Source: DATNPX01 sp036702975
GTDB taxonomy: Bacteria; Cyanobacteriota; Vampirovibrionia; Obscuribacterales; Obscuribacteraceae
Direction: 5' to 3'
Length of the DNA stretch: 64,000 bases
Assembly: GCA_036702975.1 (NCBI GenBank)
Contig: DATNPX010000045.1
Location: 16,487-80,486, forward strand
This document shows positions 8,894-17,880 of this stretch, piece after piece. The notes below the pieces were generated by a model that searched no databases, was not told the DNA's origin, and saw only the letters and a list, made by a program, of their open reading frames with translations. Position numbers and translations under genes: made by a program. Each line of letters begins with the position of its first letter. The stretch's first letter is position 1.

Positions 8894-9595
8894 TTAGGGC
8901 AGGTAGTAGATGGATAGTAAGAACGACATGATCGGTTGTTTGATTTTCAGTCTCTCGGCTTTGACAGACGAGGGATCTTTTGCATCTTTGCTCGGTACCG
9001 CGATGAGTATGTTATTCATTCCAATTACTCGTTGATAGCTCTCCATTTTGCGCATCACCTTGAGGAACCCTTCGTAGTCCCCGGTGAGGTAAACCTGCTT
9101 GGTCAACTGCTTAAATGTGGGTTGCTCGTTGTTTTCGGTTCCCTTCTTGTCGTTTTTAGGACCAAACGGCAAGCTCGGTGCCAGTGCAGTTATTGGCTTA
9201 AAGATATTATTCGCGTCATTTGTTTTCGTTTTGTGTTCGGACTGCAGTCTGGCCAGCGTGTCTGGGTCCATGTCTTCGACGCCGATCAGATCGACATCGC
9301 AGTCGTGACACATGCGTTCGATGTCTAGCATCACTAATTCCAGCTCTGGCTGCTTGGGCACCGAATTGCGTAGTGCTTTAATTTGACTCTCCAAGCTGTG
9401 TCGCTCAGCATCCGCTTTAGCTCGGGCCGCTAGCTTGTTCAAGTATTGCTGATTTTCGTCGCGTCTTTCCTTCAATTCTGTGGAGCGTTGTTGCATTTCG
9501 CTGTAGGCTGGGAAGATTCCCGCGTACCCTATGGCGAACACCATCAGCCCCAGCATCACAAGAAGCAGAACTTTGGTTCGCGGTGTCATTACCAT
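8894..9595 (-). CDS. pilO: PilO-like type IV pilus inner-membrane protein
   Basis: A 233-residue protein with a cytoplasmic N terminus, one membrane helix at about residues 9-29, a coiled coil with many Gln, Arg and Glu at about 30-80, and a ferredoxin-like domain at about 140-233. This is the PilO layout. PilO pairs with PilN in the periplasm to form the alignment complex. The central insert at about residues 120-150 is charged and low in complexity. The gene starts 4 nt after the PilM-PilN fusion, with ggggag inside that gene's end as ribosome binding site, so the two are coupled. Confidence 0.82.
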   Translation of the reverse strand: MVMTPRTKVLLLVMLGLMVFAIGYAGIFPAYSEMQQRSTELKERRDENQQYLNKLAARAKADAERHSLESQIKALRNSVPKQPELELVMLDIERMCHDCDVDLIGVEDMDPDTLARLQSEHKTKTNDANNIFKPITALAPSLPFGPKNDKKGTENNEQPTFKQLTKQVYLTGDYEGFLKVMRKMESYQRVIGMNNILIAVPSKDAKDPSSVKAERLKIKQPIMSFLLSIYYLP

Positions 9596-9599
9596 TGCG

Positions 9600-11414
9600 T
9601 TATTGCTCCCCGGTTGGGGCTTCTAATTTCAAACCCAGCGTTTTGGGAATTTTAGGTAGCTCATTTGCCAAATTTGTCCCCGTCTCGTTCGTACCAGCCG
9701 AGCCAGACGAGAGCGAAGCAATTGCTGCCGGCTCATTTGATGCGCCATTCAGGTTGCCATGGATTTCAAATAGAATCTTTTCTGGCTCGTGATCAGAACG
9801 GCTAGCTGACTCGACGGAGCAAGCACGTAGAGTGGTTGTGTCGCCCAAATTGACTGCAAAGTGCGAGACATTGGCGAAGTCGGTGCTCTGACCGTTGATC
9901 TTGACGGTTTGGTCATCCATAGAGATTGAGTCGATATGCACCGCTTCTGGTGTTTTTCTGCGGATGTCGCTCAGAACTTCTGACCAGTGCGATGATCTTT
10001 TGATCAATTTATCCAGTAAGTCTTTCTTAGCGCTGAGAAGTATGTTGTCTTTGCGTACCTGTCCTAGTTGCGTCACCTCCACTTTATTCTTCGCTATCTC
10101 GGCACTCAGTTTTTTCAGTTCGGTGTCCGTCTGCGGTATCGCCCATGCCGCTAAGTAAGCCCAAACTAATCCGGCGACGACCACCGATGCGATCGCCGCT
10201 ATAAAGGCGGGTTTGAACCATTGTTGTGGTTTATCGAGGATAATCGCTTGTGTTTTGCGTTCGTCGTAAAGAAGTGGCAATCGCCCTTCTTTGTTGAGGT
10301 CAAGGTCAACTGTGAAAGACGGGTTCCAGCTAGGCTCAATGCTAGAACCGACCAGGGCCGCCAGAATTGGACGCATACTGTCGACGATCAAATCTGATTC
10401 AAAAACGAGATCTCGCATCGGATCGCATACAAGGGTGCGCAAATTCATGCGGTTGGAAATGAACTGATCTAGGTTCTGGATCATAGTGCCTGGTCCGCTG
10501 AGAATGATCTGGTCGACCTTTACCTCACCTACCTGTGATTTGTAAAATTCCAAGCTGCGGATCAGTTCGTCTGCTATGTCACTAAATACGGTTCTAGCCA
10601 CCTGCGCGGCTTGTCCCATACGCGCGTCCGTTGGCGGTACTCCGAAAAGGACAATCTCTGGCAGAAGGTCAAGCGCTTCATCAAAGTGCATGCCCAGGCT
10701 GCGAGAGACAGCCTCTGTCAAAGTGTCCATGCCGATCATAATCGAGCGTCCGAAAAGAGGCATGGCGCTGCGTACGATGTTTATGTCGGTGGCGTCGTGG
10801 CGCATGTTGACCACCATTGAGAGGTGCCCAGAAGAGCCGAGATATCCTGCCAGTGCCAGGCTGCGCACCACCGCCAGTGACGAGATGTCAACTCTTCCCA
10901 ACTTCACCCCTGCGGTGTCGGCCAGGCGCCAATATGATTCAATAATTGACCGTTGAATTGCTGCGAGTATTATGTCGATTCGCCGCACACCATCAGCATC
11001 TGTGCGCTCAGTAGCTGGCATCGGTGACCAGTCTAGGTTGGCGTCCTCAATAGGGAACGGTACATGATTGGTGGCCTCTTGGGTGACCACGTCCGCCAAT
11101 TCTTCCGGCGGCATGCCAACAGGAACAGGCATCAAGCGGATAACGACAGCTTGCGCCGGTACTGCCACATTAATGATGGGAGATGGTCCTGAGAACGGTA
11201 TATTGGCCTCAGTCATTAGCCCTTGAACCAAGGCGCCGATTGTTTCCGGATCGGCAACCAAACCCTCCCGAACAGCATTACCAGGCGTGGGTGAGCAGGC
11301 GAACCGGCGCACTTCTATGCCCGCACGAGTTTTGTCCAGACCGATCAAAGTGATACTGTCGCTGTTAATATCCAGACCTAGAACAGGTCCTTTTTTCTTT
11401 CCAAAACTAAACAA
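9600..11414 (-). CDS. pilM: PilM-PilN fusion protein of the type IV pilus alignment complex
   Basis: A 604-residue protein that joins two normally separate proteins. Residues 1-370 are an actin-like PilM ATPase: GLDINSDSITLIGL is the phosphate-1 motif, and VPFPIEDANLDW and ILSGPGTMIQNL are typical later PilM segments. After a linker, residues about 402-427 form a membrane helix (FIAAIASVVVAGLVWAYLAA). Residues about 430-560 are a PilN-type coiled coil and beta domain (DIRRKTPEAVHIDSISM). The tail is Ser/Gly/Asn rich. In most bacteria PilM binds the short cytoplasmic N terminus of PilN; here that contact is covalent. It starts with a TTG at 11414, and PilO follows directly. Confidence 0.88.
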   Translation of the reverse strand: MFSFGKKKGPVLGLDINSDSITLIGLDKTRAGIEVRRFACSPTPGNAVREGLVADPETIGALVQGLMTEANIPFSGPSPIINVAVPAQAVVIRLMPVPVGMPPEELADVVTQEATNHVPFPIEDANLDWSPMPATERTDADGVRRIDIILAAIQRSIIESYWRLADTAGVKLGRVDISSLAVVRSLALAGYLGSSGHLSMVVNMRHDATDINIVRSAMPLFGRSIMIGMDTLTEAVSRSLGMHFDEALDLLPEIVLFGVPPTDARMGQAAQVARTVFSDIADELIRSLEFYKSQVGEVKVDQIILSGPGTMIQNLDQFISNRMNLRTLVCDPMRDLVFESDLIVDSMRPILAALVGSSIEPSWNPSFTVDLDLNKEGRLPLLYDERKTQAIILDKPQQWFKPAFIAAIASVVVAGLVWAYLAAWAIPQTDTELKKLSAEIAKNKVEVTQLGQVRKDNILLSAKKDLLDKLIKRSSHWSEVLSDIRRKTPEAVHIDSISMDDQTVKINGQSTDFANVSHFAVNLGDTTTLRACSVESASRSDHEPEKILFEIHGNLNGASNEPAAIASLSSGSAGTNETGTNLANELPKIPKTLGLKLEAPTGEQ

Positions 11415-11569
11415 CGTCCCAGGTCCCTCGGTTTATCTGCTGGTGCCCGAAATGCAACGGCAGTCGCTCCTGACTAATTATGCCCTAGACTGAGCCGGAA
11501 ATTGGCATCCGTCGGCCAACTAACCTTAGTAGCGCCCAAGCAGGCTTTGGCAGCCGAATTGATAGCCGG

Positions 11570-13024
11570 TTAGCGCGTCATGGTAGGGAAAAGGACTTCG
11601 CTCAAATGACGAATCGTTTCGCCGACATGGAGTTTTTGCGCCGGGTCTATAAATACGGCTATAACGGCGCCAATTGCCAATGCCGGCCCAAATGGAAATG
11701 GCTTGGAGGCATCTCGGCCGGCAAGGATGGTGCCGATGAGAATGCCACCAAAAGTGGAGGCTCCGGCAAGCGTTGCCCATGGCAGCTCAAGCAGCTCTTT
11801 TGTGTGGGCCGCGTTTAAATATCCGACGAAATGAGCGTAGACGACCACAGTGCTCTCGGCGAGAAGAATAAGTCCTAGTGTAATCAGTCCCGTTTTCTTC
11901 AGTGCACCGGCAAGATTTTTTCTACGATAAAGTTCAACTGCTACGTAGGCTGAACCCATCAGCGAGCCGATGAGAAATCCGAAAAGTAGCGTAACACCAA
12001 GGTTTTCTAGACCGATCCAGGCGGCGATCAGACCAGCGAGAACGGCATCGCCTCCGCCCATGACCTCAAAGTCTTCCTCTTCCTCCTGGGCGTGACGGTC
12101 AATCGAAAAAGCGGCGTCGATTTGCGGATCGTAGTCTTCATCCTCTTCGTCCTCTTCTTCAGATGCTGGATCTGTCTTGGTTGTCGCTGTGGTGGCTGCC
12201 TCTTGCGTCGTGGAGCTGACTGCCGCCTCGGCCTGTTCAATAGCGTGCGCACTGCCACCATTGTTTCTGGTTCCTGCGATCAAGTCGCGAGCTTGAGTCC
12301 ACTTGTGTACAGATTGATGTCTCTCTTTGCCGTCAGGACAATTTGCTAGCGTATCTCTATCGTTGGCCCGCGCAACCCGGTTGATCTCTTCTTCCGACTC
12401 TTCATCGCCATGACTATGGTAGTAAAGTTTCAGACCGTAGAAAGCAAGAAAATCGAATAGCACGTAACTAATGCCGACTCCGGCCAACGAGGGCATGAGA
12501 TCTTCGCGGACGAATGCACTGAATATGATACCAACGATGATTGCTGGGTAAGTGATTTCGTGTGGTATCAACTTCTCTTTGAAATCGGTCACGCATACAG
12601 CGATCAAGACGCAGAAGAAAAAGATTATGCCGACATCTAACGAAACGGCCTGCAGGATGTTTACGTTGTCGCGCACATGGGCGGGCGTTAGTTCAAAGTG
12701 GTGGAGGACAGCGACGAAGGCGATAGCGGTCACCAGTTCGACTGCAGGATATTGCCAAGAGATAGGCTGCTTACAATTGCGGCATTTGCCGTTGAGCAAG
12801 ATAAATGACAAAAGCGGTATTAAGTCGCCAATTCCCAGCGTGCATTTGCATTTTGGACATTCCGAACGTCCGAACAATGTCTCCATCATCGGCCGTTCTT
12901 GCAACGTTCTCAACGCCACTACGTTGAGGAAACTCCCAACGCAAAGTCCAACCAGTGCAGCCAGCACGTCTCGTTCGACGCCCGGAGTGGCTAGCCAGAG
13001 AAAAAAATCATGTATTGAGTCCAA
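11570..13024 (-). CDS. pilD: prepilin peptidase with long acidic insertion
   Basis: A 484-residue inner-membrane aspartic protease that cleaves and usually methylates prepilins. The N-terminal part has the zinc-binding Cys pairs (CPKC at 56-59 and CRNC at 81-84) of full-length PilD. The first catalytic Asp lies in CVTDFKEKLIP near residue 145. The second is in GGGDAVL near residue 325. Between them, residues about 200-310 form a charged Glu/Asp-rich, probably cytoplasmic, insertion that is absent from typical PilD enzymes of 260-290 residues. The TTG at 13024 lies 2 nt after the ABC permease stop, so translation is coupled. Both catalytic acids are present, so activity is expected. Confidence 0.88.
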   Translation of the reverse strand: MDSIHDFFLWLATPGVERDVLAALVGLCVGSFLNVVALRTLQERPMMETLFGRSECPKCKCTLGIGDLIPLLSFILLNGKCRNCKQPISWQYPAVELVTAIAFVAVLHHFELTPAHVRDNVNILQAVSLDVGIIFFFCVLIAVCVTDFKEKLIPHEITYPAIIVGIIFSAFVREDLMPSLAGVGISYVLFDFLAFYGLKLYYHSHGDEESEEEINRVARANDRDTLANCPDGKERHQSVHKWTQARDLIAGTRNNGGSAHAIEQAEAAVSSTTQEAATTATTKTDPASEEEDEEDEDYDPQIDAAFSIDRHAQEEEEDFEVMGGGDAVLAGLIAAWIGLENLGVTLLFGFLIGSLMGSAYVAVELYRRKNLAGALKKTGLITLGLILLAESTVVVYAHFVGYLNAAHTKELLELPWATLAGASTFGGILIGTILAGRDASKPFPFGPALAIGAVIAVFIDPAQKLHVGETIRHLSEVLFPTMTR

Positions 13025-13026
13025 CG

Positions 13027-13824
13027 TCAGGAAAACTCTCGCTGCTCGGTAACAACAGAGGCCAATACTAAAAGTATTAGCACATAGGCGATCACGTAAC
13101 AGGCCAAGTAAGACAAAGCTTCATCCAGAGAGTGATTGGCTGAAGATATGAGGGTTCGTATGCGGGTCAGGCTCGCTAGATCCGGCAGCAGCCAATAGAC
13201 GAAGTTCATGAATGTACTCAATCCGTCGTTCTGAGATATTTTGCCCAGTTCCCTCAATGAATCGCCGAAGTGGCCGATAAGCCAGAGGCTTAATGTAAAC
13301 AACACGCTCATGACCGGTGAGGCGAAGGTCGAAAAGAAGGTAGCGAGTGCAATGACGAATAGGAGCTCGAGGTATACAGTGACTAGAGGCAAGAAAAGAA
13401 GATTGAGCTGCGTCAAAATGGGCGTGCCCTGCGAAAGGGAGAGGACACCAATCAAAAAGATGCCCATAGCTGCCACCAATATCAAAAGACAATATGACAA
13501 GCCCAAATATTTGCCGAGTATGAATTGCCAGCCAGTGATCGGCTTGGTGAAAATGATGAATATGGTGCGTTTGTCGAGCTCTTTGAACACCAAGTTGGTG
13601 CCAGCAAAAATGGCGATGATACCGCCGACGAAGCTAATGGCTGCAAGCCCTATGTCTCGAAGAATTCTCTCGTTTTGCCCAACCGACAGGCTTCCAAAGA
13701 GAATGGCGATCAATGTGACAATGACGATGAAGACCAAAAGCGAATAGACTATTCTGTCGCGAACAGTTTCGCGAAAGGTATTGAGAGCGATTGCATAAAT
13801 CTTTTCGGCTTCAGTCAATTTCAT
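13027..13824 (-). CDS. ABC-2 type transporter permease
   Basis: A 265-residue integral membrane protein with about six helices, starting with a cytoplasmic TEAEKIYAIALNTFRE segment that is typical of ABC-2 permeases. The segment KELDKRTIFIIFTKP after the second helix is a hallmark of the NosY/YtrC-like branch. It begins 2 nt after the stop of its ATPase partner. The substrate is unknown. Position between a sigma factor and prepilin peptidase suggests a cell-envelope role, but this is guesswork. Confidence 0.85.
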   Translation of the reverse strand: MKLTEAEKIYAIALNTFRETVRDRIVYSLLVFIVIVTLIAILFGSLSVGQNERILRDIGLAAISFVGGIIAIFAGTNLVFKELDKRTIFIIFTKPITGWQFILGKYLGLSYCLLILVAAMGIFLIGVLSLSQGTPILTQLNLLFLPLVTVYLELLFVIALATFFSTFASPVMSVLFTLSLWLIGHFGDSLRELGKISQNDGLSTFMNFVYWLLPDLASLTRIRTLISSANHSLDEALSYLACYVIAYVLILLVLASVVTEQREFS

Positions 13825-13826
13825 GA

Positions 13827-14591
13827 TTATGTCGTCCTGGTCGCTCCGACTGATTTTAGTGCTTCCAGAAAATAATCTTCCAGCTCGGTATAGGCTCCGG
13901 AAGGAGCTATCTCGCGCAATGGAGATTGGCTAATTAAGCGGCCCTTGTGCAGAATGCCGATACGATCGCAGACCTCGTTCACATCCGGCAAAAGGTGCGA
14001 GTTGAAGAAAATGGTGCGCCCTTCGCTCTTTAACTTACTGAGTATGTTGCGCATGTCTTTCCTGCCGAGAATGTCCAATCCTGACATTGGTTCGTCAAGA
14101 AAGACTATCTCTGGCTCGTTGACCAAGCACTGAGCGATGCCTATGCGCTGGAGCATCCCCTTCGAATATTTGCGCATCGGAACATCCGCTGCTTCTGTCA
14201 TTTCGACTAGCATGAGCAATTCGGCTGTTCGTTTTTTGCGAACCGAGCTCTCGATTGCGAAAAGAGAACCGATGAAGTCGAGGCATTCTCGCCCGGTAAG
14301 GTGGGAATAGAAGTAGGGATTCTCTGGAAGGAAGCCGACTTTGGCCAGCACCGCTTTTGTTCCGGCTGGAGCCCCGAGCACATTGACGCTACCTGAGGTA
14401 GGACGCATCAATCCAAGCAGTAGCTTTAACGTAGTCGTTTTGCCAGCGCCATTGAGCCCGAGCAGACCATAGGTCTCGCCTTTCGGAACGGATATATTGA
14501 TCGAATCGAGTACTCGAAACCGTTTTCGCAGAAACTGACTTTCCAGCTCCTTGGTCAGGTTGGAGGTCTCAACTGCAAGTGGCAGGCTCAT
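13827..14591 (-). CDS. ABC transporter ATP-binding protein
   Basis: A 254-residue ATPase. Walker A is GLNGAGKTTT near residue 45, the signature is SKGMLQRIG near residue 142, and Walker B with its catalytic Glu is VFLDEPMSGLD near residue 164. The H-loop is in FNSHLLPDV. It resembles the CcmA/NatA group that pairs with ABC-2 permeases, and the permease follows directly. Its start codon overlaps the sigma factor stop by 4 nt (ATGA), so the transporter is made together with the sigma factor. Confidence 0.92.
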   Translation of the reverse strand: MSLPLAVETSNLTKELESQFLRKRFRVLDSINISVPKGETYGLLGLNGAGKTTTLKLLLGLMRPTSGSVNVLGAPAGTKAVLAKVGFLPENPYFYSHLTGRECLDFIGSLFAIESSVRKKRTAELLMLVEMTEAADVPMRKYSKGMLQRIGIAQCLVNEPEIVFLDEPMSGLDILGRKDMRNILSKLKSEGRTIFFNSHLLPDVNEVCDRIGILHKGRLISQSPLREIAPSGAYTELEDYFLEALKSVGATRTT

Positions 14592-15442
14592 GAGCCGCCT
14601 TTCGAGCCGCCTGTCGTTTTTTTGTTTTGCGTGATGATCTTATACAGCTCGGCCGTGGCTGCACGTAAGCGTCTCGAGACTTGCATCTGCGAGATGCCCA
14701 ATCGGCGGGCGACTTCAGTTTGGCTCAAATCTTCGTAAAAGGTGAGCTGGACCACTTCTCTCAGCCCATCGCGTAGCTGCTTGATCGCTTCAGCCAACAT
14801 AAATCGGTCTTCCTTGGCTAACTGGTTGCTTTGATAGCGACCGTCTACCAGGGTGTCGATTAGCGACTGCTCGCTGCCAGCATCATTGGAGAGTGCCTGG
14901 TCTAACGAAATGAGAGTGCGTCTGCGGTCTACTTCGTAAGCTTCACTCACCCGGCTGACCGGGATTTCCAGCTCATGTGCGATTTCGGAGTCTGATGGTT
15001 CACGTCCGAGGCGTGCTGTTAGAGCCTGCACGAGTCGGTTGATACGGAAAGATAGTTCTTGCAACTCGCGCGGAGCACGGATCATCGCCGTTTTATCGCG
15101 CAAGTAGTGGCGGATTTCACCTGTGATCAAGTGGGTGGCGTAGGTCTGGAACTTAGCGCCAGCATCCGGTTTGAACTGATCTACCGCCTTAATCAAGCCG
15201 ATCGAGCCGACCTGGATCAGATCCTCGACAGGGTCGGTAGATCTTCGTGCCAAGCCATAGGCGATTCTCTTGACCAGCGGCAAGGATGCTTGGATGATCG
15301 CGTCTCTGAGCGACGGATCTCGCGTATCCGAGTAAACGGACAGCCAGTGGTGAATCTGGTCCTGCCCTTTGCCTGGTTCTGCTTTCGGACCGTTGTCTCC
15401 GGGTCCCACGGTCTGTTTTGCCTGCAAACTAAAATTGCTCAC
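14588..15442 (-). CDS. RNA polymerase sigma factor, SigB/SigF/WhiG-like group 3
   Basis: A 284-residue alternative sigma factor. Region 2 is at about residues 45-125 (VEDLIQVGSIGLIKAVDQF and FQTYATHLITGEIRHYLRD), region 3 at about 130-205, and region 4 at about 225-280, with the helix-turn-helix LSQTEVARRLGISQMQVSRRL. Region 1.1 is missing, and the length fits sporulation and flagellar or stress sigma factors. No anti-sigma factor gene is next to it. It heads a coupled chain with an ABC transporter and prepilin peptidase, so it may control pilus or envelope genes. The target promoters cannot be identified here. Confidence 0.9.
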   Translation of the reverse strand: MSNFSLQAKQTVGPGDNGPKAEPGKGQDQIHHWLSVYSDTRDPSLRDAIIQASLPLVKRIAYGLARRSTDPVEDLIQVGSIGLIKAVDQFKPDAGAKFQTYATHLITGEIRHYLRDKTAMIRAPRELQELSFRINRLVQALTARLGREPSDSEIAHELEIPVSRVSEAYEVDRRRTLISLDQALSNDAGSEQSLIDTLVDGRYQSNQLAKEDRFMLAEAIKQLRDGLREVVQLTFYEDLSQTEVARRLGISQMQVSRRLRAATAELYKIITQNKKTTGGSKGGS

Positions 15443-16229
15443 TACCCAGTTTTCTCACGCGTTAATCATATTGTAAGACCTTAATGCAAATTGTAAATCA
15501 AAAATGCACTCTCAGCAGGACAATTCCTCGAATTTACTCCAAAGATTTATTGACCAAGGTCGGATTGCCAAGTTTCTGCCACTGCAAAGAACCTAACCGA
15601 ACAGATTTAGTCTGGCTGGCCAAGCGCTTCAATGACAGACAATTTAACACAGGTTGGGGCTGAAAGCCTCAGTCGCGCTGAGAATGAGTGAATTCCAGAT
15701 GACAGCATATGCCCTCTTTGGCTGTAGCAAGGCTTTTAAGACAAATTGGCAATTTCTCGTCCCCCTCGCCCTTACTGCTTTGCAGCTCCTCAAGCTCTGG
15801 AAATATTGGAATTGCGAAAAACCGACGTTAAAGATCGCAACATAGCATATACGTCTGGTCTTTTTGGCAAGTTTGTGCCGTTTCACTGAATCGAGCTATA
15901 ACTTTGAAAGACTTTAGAACCCGCGCACCATGGCCGGTGCTCTATGATCTGAAAAGAGCCGCAAGCCTAGATGACAAGCTATTGGCTTCAGGCTGCCAAC
16001 TCCACGGAATATTCACAAATTTCTATGTATCATTAATTATCTGAAGTGATCCTGCTTGTCCTGTGAAAAACACCTTCCGGGTCTGCATTTGCACTTCTGC
16101 ACCGGTTCGGAACAGAAGTCGTGTCGAGCAGGTGGCGCGACATTACGACGGCAATGTCGTGTCTGTATGGCAGAATAGCCATTGGTAGAATCTGTTGGGT
16201 GGCTGGAGGCAACTTTGGGACCGGAGTCA
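15443..16229. other. 787-nt divergent intergenic region
   Basis: No credible gene is seen. Short open frames lack ribosome binding sites and coding character. It lies between the sigma factor and the efflux adaptor, which point away from each other, so both promoters should be here. A small inverted repeat (gcacc at 15925-15929 and ggtgc at 15936-15940) is the only structure I noted. Confidence 0.4.
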
Positions 16230-17600
16230 ATGAAAGAAAATAAGCGACATCAGAAGACCTTGCCGCGATTTTCAGGGCTTGTTTCCATCTTGTCAGCGTT
16301 GTCTGTTACGACGGCTGTCTTGTCTGGTTGCACATCGGCGGGCAGTTCGACACAGCCGCCTGCAACACAAAGAACTACTGAATCGACCGAAGCATCAGCG
16401 CCTCGTACACCCATGGAGCCGGAAAAACATATCGTCCATGTGCCGAAAGAAGCCGCTGCAATTGAGGGTGTCACTCTCGACTCTGTCGTCGAGCGACCTC
16501 TCGAAGTGTCAGTCACAGTCACCGGCGAAGTTTTGGCGAACGCGAATACTCAAACTCACGTGACCACGCCGGTAACTGGGCGCGTGACTAAGATTCTTGT
16601 CAGTATCGGTGACCATATACCAGAAGGCAAACCACTTCTGGTTATTCGCAGTACGGATGTTCAGCAGGCTGAGTCAGATTTGATGCAAGGCGAGCAGCAA
16701 GTGCGTTCTGACTTGAAACAGGCACTCGTTCAAATCGACTGCGACACTGCTACGGCAGAAGCTTCAGTTAAGCTCGATCAAAAAGTCTATCAACGTTTGA
16801 AAAGTCTCTTCGATGAGAAAATTGCATCACAGGCTGATTTACAGCAAGCTGAAACGCAGCTGATGAAAGATCAGATTGCGCTCAGTTCGCAAAAACGTAA
16901 GCGTGATGCGACGTTATCGTTGTCTACGGAGAAGATGAAACTGACCCTTGGACCAGCGAAAAATAAGCTTCGACTGCTTGGTGTGTCGGACGCCGAAATC
17001 GAAGAGGTGATGAAAACCCAGATTGTTGATCCTATGGTGCCGGTTCTGGCGCCAGAAGATGGCATCATCACCGAACGTCTCGTCAATGTGGGCGAGCTGG
17101 TCGATCCTTCCAAGCCTCTGTTTACGATCGGAGATTTTCACAGCGTCTGGCTGAAAGCCGATGTGTTCGAAAAAGACATTCCCAAAGTTCACATCGGCCA
17201 GCCCATCGATCTTTTGGTTGATTCCTTTCCTGACAAAGTCTTCCACGGTAAGCTCGATTATGTTGCCAATCAAATCGATGCCGATACACGTACGCTTGCT
17301 GTACGCGCTGAGGTCGCTAATCCGCAAAGCCTGCTCAAACCAAAAATGTTTGCGCGCATGAGAATCAATGTCGGACAACACACTGTTCTCTCCATTCCTA
17401 AAACGGCAGTTCAGGATGCCTCCACCGAAAAAGTCGTATATGTAGCAGTCGGACCAGACACCTTTGAAGAGCGCAAGGTCGATCTTGGCGCGGAATCAGG
17501 AGACTATGTCGAAGTGCTCGGCGGCTTGAAACCGAACGAGCGCGTGGCGACCAAGGGTAGCTTTGACCTGCGTGCAGAAGCTGTGAGAACTTACGGCTAA
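16230..17600 (+). CDS. lipoprotein efflux periplasmic adaptor (RND/CusB-like membrane fusion protein)
   Basis: A 456-residue membrane fusion protein from the ATG at 16230 (the frame is open to 16182). The N terminus has a hydrophobic segment ending in a lipobox, VLSGC, so it should be a lipoprotein. A biotinyl-lipoyl-like half motif (TTPVTGRVTKILVSIGDHIPEG) is at about residues 110-135. An alpha-hairpin is at about 145-240. The second lipoyl half (LAPEDGIITERLVNVGELVD) and a beta-barrel domain (VWLKADVFEKDI) follow. It should link an inner-membrane pump to an outer-membrane channel. No pump or channel gene is adjacent, so it is an orphan here; CusB-like metal efflux is one option. Confidence 0.85.
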   Translation: MKENKRHQKTLPRFSGLVSILSALSVTTAVLSGCTSAGSSTQPPATQRTTESTEASAPRTPMEPEKHIVHVPKEAAAIEGVTLDSVVERPLEVSVTVTGEVLANANTQTHVTTPVTGRVTKILVSIGDHIPEGKPLLVIRSTDVQQAESDLMQGEQQVRSDLKQALVQIDCDTATAEASVKLDQKVYQRLKSLFDEKIASQADLQQAETQLMKDQIALSSQKRKRDATLSLSTEKMKLTLGPAKNKLRLLGVSDAEIEEVMKTQIVDPMVPVLAPEDGIITERLVNVGELVDPSKPLFTIGDFHSVWLKADVFEKDIPKVHIGQPIDLLVDSFPDKVFHGKLDYVANQIDADTRTLAVRAEVANPQSLLKPKMFARMRINVGQHTVLSIPKTAVQDASTEKVVYVAVGPDTFEERKVDLGAESGDYVEVLGGLKPNERVATKGSFDLRAEAVRTYG

Positions 17601-17880
17601 TCGGTCTATGCCTTCAACTTTATAGCCTGAGCCCGGCATTGTTTCGATGATGTCCGCTCGTTGGTGACCTTATTACCCGCGCTATGCTGCAGCTTTCCAT
17701 TTGAGGGCCGAGGCCCACCCAAAGTTAGGGAAATCGGTGTGGCTGCAGCGGACGAAGTTGAGGCTCAAAGCTTGGATTTAATCTTGATGGAGCCGTGTGA
17801 TTTCAGTCGATATTTTTGTCATCAGATGCGTTAATCTTAAGATCGTCTACTCAAGCTTGTCTTTACTACAAAATCCAACC

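Noticed and set aside
15654..15845. 63-codon plus-strand frame in the large gap
   Set aside because: The start codon is not ATG, there is no ribosome binding site and no family pattern.
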